A stretch of 11,481 nucleotides of DNA, from assembly GCA_021775515.1 (NCBI GenBank), contig JAJFHR010000209.1, positions 1-11,481 on the forward strand, in the 5' to 3' direction. The notes beneath the pieces are model-generated. The model saw only the letters and a list, made by a program, of their open reading frames with translations, searched no databases and was not told the origin of the DNA. The position numbers and the translations under genes were made by a program. The number at the start of each line of letters is the position of its first letter. Position 1 is the stretch's first letter. This document shows, piece by piece, positions 6,057 through 11,481 of the stretch. The stretch comes from Hyphomicrobiales bacterium (lineage in GTDB: Bacteria; Pseudomonadota; Alphaproteobacteria; Rhizobiales; JAJFHR01).

Positions 6057-7253
6057 ATGTGCTCTGATCTTGCTTCCTTGGCTGCGCGTACGTGCGATGC
6101 AAGCAGATGTTATGTCGAAGAAGAAGGTTCTGAGCGCAGCCCGTTCCAGCGCGACCGGGACCGCATTATTCATTCTACAGCATTCAGGCGTCTCAAATAT
6201 AATACCCAGGTTTTCATATTTCACGAAGGTGATCATTTCAGAACACGGCTTACCCATTCATTGGAAGTAGCCCAGGTGGCCCGGTCAATTGCCCGCTCAC
6301 TCAAGCTTGATGAAGACCTAGCCGAAGCGCTCGCCCTTGCCCATGATCTCGGCCACACGCCCTTCGGGCATGCTGGAGAAATCGCACTAAATCAATGCAT
6401 GAGGGAATATGGCGGATTTGATCACAACGCCCAATCCCTGAAAATTGTTACCAGTTTGGAAAAACGTTATGCAGAATTTGACGGGTTGAACCTGACCCTC
6501 CACACCCTTGAGGGGCTTGTTAAACACAACGGTCCGCTCCTTGATAAAAGCGGCAGATATATAAAAACCGGCGGGGATGTGGAAGATCTGCCGCACGCGA
6601 TTTTAGAATTTCAACAAAATCATGAACTCGATCTTGTAACTATGCCCTCACTTGAAGCACAGGTCGCCAGCCTTTCAGACGATATCGCCTATAATTCTCA
6701 CGATATTGACGATGGTTTGCGCGCCGAACTTATTTCAGTTGAGGACCTGCGTTCGATTGAATTGACTGCCAGGCTAATTAAAACGGTAGAAGATAACTAT
6801 GGCGAACTTGAACGGCCGCGCCTTATCCATGAGACGATCCGCCGGATGATCGCCCTGATGATAGGAGATGTCTTGTCCCAGGCACGAAGCATCATGGCGG
6901 AAAATGAAAATTCGGATGAAAGCCGCGCCCCCGCAACTCAGCAGCCATTGATCGGATTTTCGCCGCAATTAAAAGCGATGGAGCGGGAACTCAAACAATT
7001 TCTCAATTCCCGCATTTACCAGCACGACCTTGTCTTGACCAAGATGAACCGGGCGAAAAAGTGGTTGGGAGATCTGTTTCAATACTACCTCGATAGCCCC
7101 ACAGCACTCCCGCCTGACTGGCAGCTTGAAGGGGCAAGCACGCCAACTGCTATCCATGCACGCCAGGTTTGCGACTTTATAGCCGGCATGACGGATCGTT
7201 TTGCCATTGACGAATACCGACGAATATTTGACCTGACGCCAATTTTTCGCTAA
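6057..7253 (+). CDS. dgt: deoxyguanosinetriphosphate triphosphohydrolase-like protein
   Basis: The 398-residue protein belongs to the HD-domain dNTP triphosphohydrolases (dGTPase-like, short type common in alphaproteobacteria). These release triphosphate from dNTPs and help set nucleotide pools in the cytoplasm. Visible signatures are FQRDRDRIIHSTAFRRLKYN (30-49), H67 in RTRLTHSLEVAQ, H96-D97 in ALAHDLGHTPFGHAGE, and the distal aspartate in SDDIAYNSHDIDDG (207-220). Together these form the metal-binding H...HD...D set. The C-terminal DEYRRIFDL is also typical. ATG 6057 fits because the residues just after it align with the usual short N-terminal region before FQRDRD, and a stop in the same frame lies at 6039. 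The ribosome binding site (GGTGG) is close and poor. It is divergent from erpA, and the same-strand argS follows after 79 bases with no strong terminator, so an operon is likely. Confidence 0.95.
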   Translation: MCSDLASLAARTCDASRCYVEEEGSERSPFQRDRDRIIHSTAFRRLKYNTQVFIFHEGDHFRTRLTHSLEVAQVARSIARSLKLDEDLAEALALAHDLGHTPFGHAGEIALNQCMREYGGFDHNAQSLKIVTSLEKRYAEFDGLNLTLHTLEGLVKHNGPLLDKSGRYIKTGGDVEDLPHAILEFQQNHELDLVTMPSLEAQVASLSDDIAYNSHDIDDGLRAELISVEDLRSIELTARLIKTVEDNYGELERPRLIHETIRRMIALMIGDVLSQARSIMAENENSDESRAPATQQPLIGFSPQLKAMERELKQFLNSRIYQHDLVLTKMNRAKKWLGDLFQYYLDSPTALPPDWQLEGASTPTAIHARQVCDFIAGMTDRFAIDEYRRIFDLTPIFR

Positions 7254-7332
7254 GCCCCGCATGATAGTAAATATGAATAGGCGGCGATGCCGAAAAAATG
7301 ATATTTTTTAGAATTTTAGGAGCTTTTGCTCA

Positions 7333-9093
7333 GTGAATGTCTTTGTTGAATTTGAGCGCAGAATCCGGGATGCGGTTTCTGCAGCTCAAACAACCGGTGA
7401 CTTGCCGGAAAACCTCGATTTATCAAAAATCTCCACAGAACCTCCTCGCGAGGAATCCCATGGAGATATTGCAACCAACGCTGCCATGATTTTAGCCAAA
7501 CCGGCAAAAAAATCTCCTCGTGAAATCGCCGAAAAATTAGCTGCACTTCTTGAAAAATCAAAAGATGTACTGGAAGTAAATGTTGCCGGACCCGGTTTTA
7601 TAAACATCAAGCTGGCCGATCAGTTTTGGCTTAACGTCATCCGTGAAGTATTATCTGCCGGGCGCTCTTTTGGCTCAAACAGTTTGGGCCAAGGCGAGAA
7701 AATAAATGTCGAATACGTCTCTGTTAATCCGACCGGGCCCCTTCATGTAGGACATTGCCGCGGCGCGATTTTTGGCGATGCCTTGGCAAATTTGCTCGAA
7801 TTTGCCGGTTATGGGGTTGTTCGCGAATATTATTTCAACGATGCCGGGTCGCAAATCGATGCCTTGGCTCGCTCAATACATTGGCGCTTGCGCGAAGCAT
7901 TGGGTGAAAATTTGGGAGAAATGCCAGACGGCTTGTACCCGGGAGAATACCTCAAACCTCTGGCCGAAAGCCTGGCCCGCGACAATGGTGCAGATTTGGC
8001 AGCGAAGACGGAAAATGAATGGCTGCCCGTTCTAAGATCAGCCGGTGTCGGCGCCATGATGGAGTTGATCAAGGATGATCTAGCCTTGTTGGGGATTCAC
8101 CACGATGTGTTTTTCTCCGAGCTTTCCCTTCATGGCGGTAAGGACAGTGAAATCAAGCGGACCATTGATGTTTTGAACCAAAAGGGCTTGATATACGAAG
8201 GTGTTTTACCACCGCCAAAAGGCCAGTTGTCCGAAGATTGGGAGGCGCGCGAGCAAACCCTGTTCAAGGCCACGGAATTTGGCGATGATATTGATAGACC
8301 GCTGATGAAATCAAACGGCGATTATACGTATTTCGCCGCGGACGTTGCCTATTTCAAGAATAAGTTCGATCGTGGATTTGACCAGATGATCTACGTTCTG
8401 GGTGCGGATCACTCCGGCTATGTGAAGCGTTTGGAGGCCATCGGCAAGGCCATTTCCGGGGGAAAGGCGCAGGCCGTTGTGCGCATTTGTCAATTGGTGA
8501 AATTATTTCGTGGCGGTGTGCCGGTAAAAATGTCCAAGCGTGCCGGTAATTTTATCACCATGCGTGATGTGGTAGAGGAGGTGGGTTCTGATTCTGTCCG
8601 TTTCATGATGCTGTATCGTAAAAATGATGCTCCCCTTGATTTTGACTTTGTAAAGGTGACGGAACAATCGCGGGACAATCCGGTGTTTTATGTGCAATAT
8701 GCGCATGCCAGGATTTGCTCAGTGCTCCGGAAGGCATCAGAGAGTTTCGGTGAAGCTCAGCTTGCAGATGAATTTCTGAGAGCGGCAGCACTCGACCTGC
8801 TTAGCGATGAAGCGGAACGACTACTTATGAGAAAAATTGCCACTTTTCCGCGTGTTATAGAAAGTGCAGCCCGTGCCCATGAACCTCATCGTTTAGCATT
8901 TTTTCTTTATGAAGTTGCAAGTGCGTTCCATTCGTTGTGGAATAAGGGCAAAGAGTTGCCTCATTTGAGGTTTATAGACGAGGAAAAAGGCGATATTACT
9001 ATGGCGAGACTCGCTCTAATACGTGCGACAGCGCATGTCATTGCCTCTGGTTTGACAATTCTCGGCGTCGAAGCCTCCGAAGAAATGCGCTAG
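7333..9093 (+). CDS. argS: arginyl-tRNA synthetase
   Basis: A complete 586-residue class I synthetase that attaches arginine to tRNA-Arg. The N-terminal tRNA D-loop-recognition domain (about 1-110) includes SHGDIATNAAMILAK. The catalytic core has the HIGH motif as HVGH (138-141, in NPTGPLHVGHCRGA), YYFNDAGSQID (166-176), LGADHSGYVKRL (356-367) and a canonical KMSK (399-402, in VKMSKRAGN). The DALR anticodon-binding domain follows, with QYAHARICSVLRK and a helical end at VIASGLTILGVEA. The start codon is GTG at 7333: no ATG in this frame lies nearby, and AGGAG (7318-7322) stands at a suitable distance. The stop is 10 bases from the start of the SPOR gene, so the two are probably translated from one message. 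Confidence 0.97.
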   Translation: MNVFVEFERRIRDAVSAAQTTGDLPENLDLSKISTEPPREESHGDIATNAAMILAKPAKKSPREIAEKLAALLEKSKDVLEVNVAGPGFINIKLADQFWLNVIREVLSAGRSFGSNSLGQGEKINVEYVSVNPTGPLHVGHCRGAIFGDALANLLEFAGYGVVREYYFNDAGSQIDALARSIHWRLREALGENLGEMPDGLYPGEYLKPLAESLARDNGADLAAKTENEWLPVLRSAGVGAMMELIKDDLALLGIHHDVFFSELSLHGGKDSEIKRTIDVLNQKGLIYEGVLPPPKGQLSEDWEAREQTLFKATEFGDDIDRPLMKSNGDYTYFAADVAYFKNKFDRGFDQMIYVLGADHSGYVKRLEAIGKAISGGKAQAVVRICQLVKLFRGGVPVKMSKRAGNFITMRDVVEEVGSDSVRFMMLYRKNDAPLDFDFVKVTEQSRDNPVFYVQYAHARICSVLRKASESFGEAQLADEFLRAAALDLLSDEAERLLMRKIATFPRVIESAARAHEPHRLAFFLYEVASAFHSLWNKGKELPHLRFIDEEKGDITMARLALIRATAHVIASGLTILGVEASEEMR

Positions 9094-9103
9094 GGAAAAA
9101 TTT

Positions 9104-11119
9104 TTGGCTGATGATCACAAGCAACCGAATTCACCCATGACAACTAAAGACACTACGCCCAAATCCAGACAAGGCGAAGCAGTGCCAAAGAAACAGGATG
9201 AATCCGTCTCGGGTCTTGATGTTCGCCAGCTTTTGGGCCTTGGCCGAGCCGATGCTCCTGTTGAGGCCGAGCCAGCAGTGATCGAGCCCAGTGAGGCAGA
9301 GCGCATTGAACCTGTTGGCGAAGCCGTGGAAACAGCTCCTTCTGTTGTAGAGGCTCCGCCCTCTCGTGAAGAACCCGAAGTTGAAGTTAAAGTCGAACCG
9401 GAGGCTCCGCCGCTGCCAGTGGAGCCGCGCATTGAGCCAGTTTCGCCACTGCCAACTCCGTCAACATTGCGGGCAATTGACAATGAACCGGCGAAAACAC
9501 CACCGGCTGACATCAAATCCGAGCAGGATTATTCCGCTGATCCGCCAGCGCAATCACGCTTTGAAACTAAGCTTAGCCAAATAGTGGCCAATGGCGGACG
9601 CCCAATTCCTCCGGTAACCGCACCGTCGGAATTACCCGGTTTACGACCCTCGATCGACCCGCTAGCGGCTAGTGTATCGCCCTCCAGTGACACTGCAGCA
9701 GAAGAATTGGTGCCACCGCTGGAAACCAACGGGTCAGCCGAACCAAGGCGCCCGGAACCTCTTCAGGCACCAGACCCGAGCATTGCTGCTAATGCGAAGC
9801 TTGAAGAGCTTGCAGCATTATCTGAACGTACGCTGGAAGATTATGAAACTTTTGATGATTTTGATGGCGACGAACCGGAGCGGTCAAAACGTACGCCTTT
9901 TTTAATTTTGGCCTCCCTCGTTTCGGTTGGCATTCTGGCCGGTGGCGTTGTTTTTGCCTATCGTCAGGGTGTAAAAGAAAGCAATCAGACAACCTTGCCA
10001 ATTATCAAGGCCGAAACAGAGCCTTTGAAAGTCCAGCCCAGCAATCCGGGCGGGGTGAAAATTCCGAACCAAAACAAGTTAATTTACGATCGTATTCTGG
10101 GCGAAGAAACAGACATTGCAGAGACTATTGTGCCGCGTGAGGAAAAGGCTGTAACGATTGCCAAACTGCCCGCCAGCACTGAAGTTATCAAGACCTTGCC
10201 ACCAGGCAGCGGCGTTGTGCCGCCCGTTCCTCCGGCGCCAGATACAACGCGACTTCGGGTTAAACCGGTTGGTAGTCCTAAAACACCTGCAACCGATGGC
10301 ATTCAAAATGCCGCAGACAATGTGGTAAAAAAACTTACAAAAGTTGATCCACCTAAACCGTTGTCGCCGCCAACTGCGCTTACTGCGCCAAGTGGCAATA
10401 CGCCTGTGGAGAATTTAGCCCAAACGGATGTCGCCAGAGCAATTATACCTCGTGCGCCGGTTACACCGGTTCCCGAAACTACCAGGCCGATTGTCGAAAC
10501 GCTTAATTTGCCTGCGAGAAACGCGGAGCCTGCGGCTCCGCCGCAAGCTGCGGATTCTTCAAGCACGCCGCCGCCAAGTGATGGCATTATTCGTTTGGAA
10601 ACCGAACGAGTTACAGGGCCGCCAAGGGTTCCATCCGCATCTGAAACCATTCCTGAGCTTGCCAAGGAACCGGAGACAGAAAGTAGCGATCCCATCAAGA
10701 ACGCGCTCAAGACTATCGCTGAGCCTGCTGCAAATTCCAGGGCGAAATTGCCTCCGGTATTGCCCAGAAGCAAACCGCCAGCGCCTCAGAGGGCACCAAC
10801 GAGGCTTGCCAGCAATACTGCTGCCCAGACCGACACTGCAGCGCCGGCTGAGCGCAGTTCATCCTCTGGCCGATACGTTATCCAGATTGCAGCATTTCGC
10901 AGCCGTGAAGAAGCCTTGTCTCGATATACCAGGCTGAAACGCCGCCATGCTTCGTTGCTAGCACCTTATACGTCATTTGTTCAAAGGGCTGATTTAGGCG
11001 ACAGGGGCGTATATTATCGTCTGCGACTGGGACCGATAGCGGAAAAATCCGGCGCCTCGGAATTGTGTCGCTCATTACTGGCAGCAGGCGAAAAAGATTG
11101 TCTTGTTCGTGTGCGTTAG
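9104..11119 (+). CDS. SPOR-domain membrane protein, probably FtsN-like
   Basis: A 671-residue single-pass inner-membrane protein. Residues 1-264 are rich in Pro, Glu and Ala and look disordered, ending in an acidic patch (LEDYETFDDFDGD, 244-256). One membrane segment (about 265-286, FLILASLVSVGILAGGVVFA) follows SKR, so the N terminus should be cytoplasmic. After it come PGGVKIPNQNKLIYDRI (315-331), a motif I recall from related alphaproteobacterial SPOR proteins, a long Pro/Thr/Ala-rich periplasmic linker, and a C-terminal SPOR domain (about 588-671, YVIQIAAFRSREEA...YYRLRLGP). SPOR domains bind septal glycan strands lacking stem peptides. Position between argS and nagZ matches the locus of the Caulobacter FtsN-like protein, as I recall it. 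The start is TTG, with AGGGA (9092-9096) 7 bases upstream; the ATG at 9137 has none. Confidence 0.88.
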   Translation: MADDHKQPNSPMTTKDTTPKSRQGEAVPKKQDESVSGLDVRQLLGLGRADAPVEAEPAVIEPSEAERIEPVGEAVETAPSVVEAPPSREEPEVEVKVEPEAPPLPVEPRIEPVSPLPTPSTLRAIDNEPAKTPPADIKSEQDYSADPPAQSRFETKLSQIVANGGRPIPPVTAPSELPGLRPSIDPLAASVSPSSDTAAEELVPPLETNGSAEPRRPEPLQAPDPSIAANAKLEELAALSERTLEDYETFDDFDGDEPERSKRTPFLILASLVSVGILAGGVVFAYRQGVKESNQTTLPIIKAETEPLKVQPSNPGGVKIPNQNKLIYDRILGEETDIAETIVPREEKAVTIAKLPASTEVIKTLPPGSGVVPPVPPAPDTTRLRVKPVGSPKTPATDGIQNAADNVVKKLTKVDPPKPLSPPTALTAPSGNTPVENLAQTDVARAIIPRAPVTPVPETTRPIVETLNLPARNAEPAAPPQAADSSSTPPPSDGIIRLETERVTGPPRVPSASETIPELAKEPETESSDPIKNALKTIAEPAANSRAKLPPVLPRSKPPAPQRAPTRLASNTAAQTDTAAPAERSSSSGRYVIQIAAFRSREEALSRYTRLKRRHASLLAPYTSFVQRADLGDRGVYYRLRLGPIAEKSGASELCRSLLAAGEKDCLVRVR

Positions 11120-11176
11120 CAGGCGCAAATCCGTGGGATTGCGGGCGGTAACAACCATTTTTGAAACGGTTTGTTT

Positions 11177-11481
11177 GTGACGGTCTCGGCATTTATTGCA
11201 GGTTGCGGCGGCCTTGAATTGACCGCCGATGAAACGGCTTTCTTCCAGGACATAAATCCCTGGGGGTTGATTTTATTTCAGCGAAACTGTGAAGGTCGCG
11301 AGCAAATTAAGGCGCTGGTGTCGTCATTCCGTTCAACTGTCGGGCGTAAGGATGCGCCTGTTTTAATAGACCAGGAAGGCGGGCGTGTTCAACGCTTGAA
11401 GCCACCTGTCTGGCGTCAGTATCCAACCGCCCAGCAATTAGGTGAACTTTACGAAATTGATCCCGAACAGGCTCTCACCTC
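11177..11481 (+). CDS. nagZ: beta-N-acetylhexosaminidase (3' end outside window)
   Basis: Only the first 101 codons are present. They carry the beginning of a glycoside hydrolase family 3 domain: FIAGCGGLELTADETAFF (6-23), WGLILFQRNCEG (29-40) and the hallmark IDQEGGRVQRL (64-74) that forms part of the substrate pocket in NagZ. The enzyme removes GlcNAc from GlcNAc-anhydroMur peptides in the cytoplasm during cell-wall recycling, which fits the SPOR gene 57 bases upstream. I chose GTG 11177. A TTG at 11171 in frame is the only other option, since a stop lies at 11162. The ribosome binding site is poor, so translation may depend on the upstream gene. By known gene order, scpA and scpB may follow. 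Confidence 0.93.
   Translation, partial: MTVSAFIAGCGGLELTADETAFFQDINPWGLILFQRNCEGREQIKALVSSFRSTVGRKDAPVLIDQEGGRVQRLKPPVWRQYPTAQQLGELYEIDPEQALT

Noticed and set aside
5950..6102. A 51-residue N-terminal extension of the iron-sulfur carrier from an ATG at 6102.
   Set aside because: It would run through the erpA promoter and the start of dgt, and A-type carriers of about 109 residues begin near 5949.
7282..7317. A possible terminator between dgt and argS: a CGGC/GCCG hairpin followed by A- and T-runs.
   Set aside because: The stem is only four pairs with a three-base loop and is followed by A rather than T; the AT-rich inverted run beyond it is too weak to call.
9115..10773. Long reverse-strand and alternative-frame open frames within the SPOR gene (for example 10303-10773 minus).
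   Set aside because: They arise from the low-complexity Pro/Ala/Thr coding sequence, have biased compositions and no ribosome binding sites, and lie opposite a clear gene.
1..11481. CRISPR arrays, insertion sequences, phage, toxin-antitoxin or defence genes, tRNA and rRNA.
   Set aside because: I saw no regularly spaced repeats, transposase or integrase motifs, or cloverleaf-like sequences; almost all coding space belongs to housekeeping genes.

Overview
The window looks like a piece of chromosome from an alphaproteobacterium with roughly balanced base composition. The evidence is the gene order xth / erpA (minus) and dgt - argS - SPOR gene - nagZ (plus). I know this order from established knowledge as a conserved alphaproteobacterial housekeeping block, usually continuing into scpA-scpB-tatA. 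A Rhodospirillales-like or related marine lineage is plausible, but the genus cannot be set from the sequence alone.

Left part (1-3979, all plus strand): the 3' end of valS; a small double-CDGSH iron-sulfur protein; a 280-base leader holding a terminator-like hairpin just before ilvD; ilvD (dihydroxy-acid dehydratase, branched-chain amino acid synthesis); and, overlapping its end by 14 bases, a secreted Sel1-repeat protein that resembles the rhizobial regulator ExoR.

Middle part (4009-5949, minus strand): xth (exonuclease III), a conserved-looking 172-residue protein of unknown function, and erpA (A-type iron-sulfur carrier). The unknown gene sits between xth and erpA. It is bounded by a large two-tier inverted repeat right after its stop codon and by an 8-base dyad just before its ribosome binding site. 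erpA has a good promoter that faces, and nearly abuts, a candidate -10 element for dgt.

Right part (6057-11481, plus strand): dgt (dNTP triphosphohydrolase, HD family), argS (GTG start), a 671-residue single-pass SPOR-domain protein that is probably FtsN-like (TTG start, exceptionally long disordered acidic cytoplasmic tail), and the first 101 codons of nagZ (GTG start). These are probably co-transcribed or nearly so, and link nucleotide-pool control, translation, septal cell-wall binding and peptidoglycan recycling.

Most of the window is conserved housekeeping sequence. I see no CRISPR array, insertion sequence, phage gene, tRNA or rRNA, and no clearly new multi-gene system. The points most worth following are the possible ilvD attenuator, the unknown gene with its flanking inverted repeats, the ExoR-like gene, and the unusual architecture of the SPOR protein.
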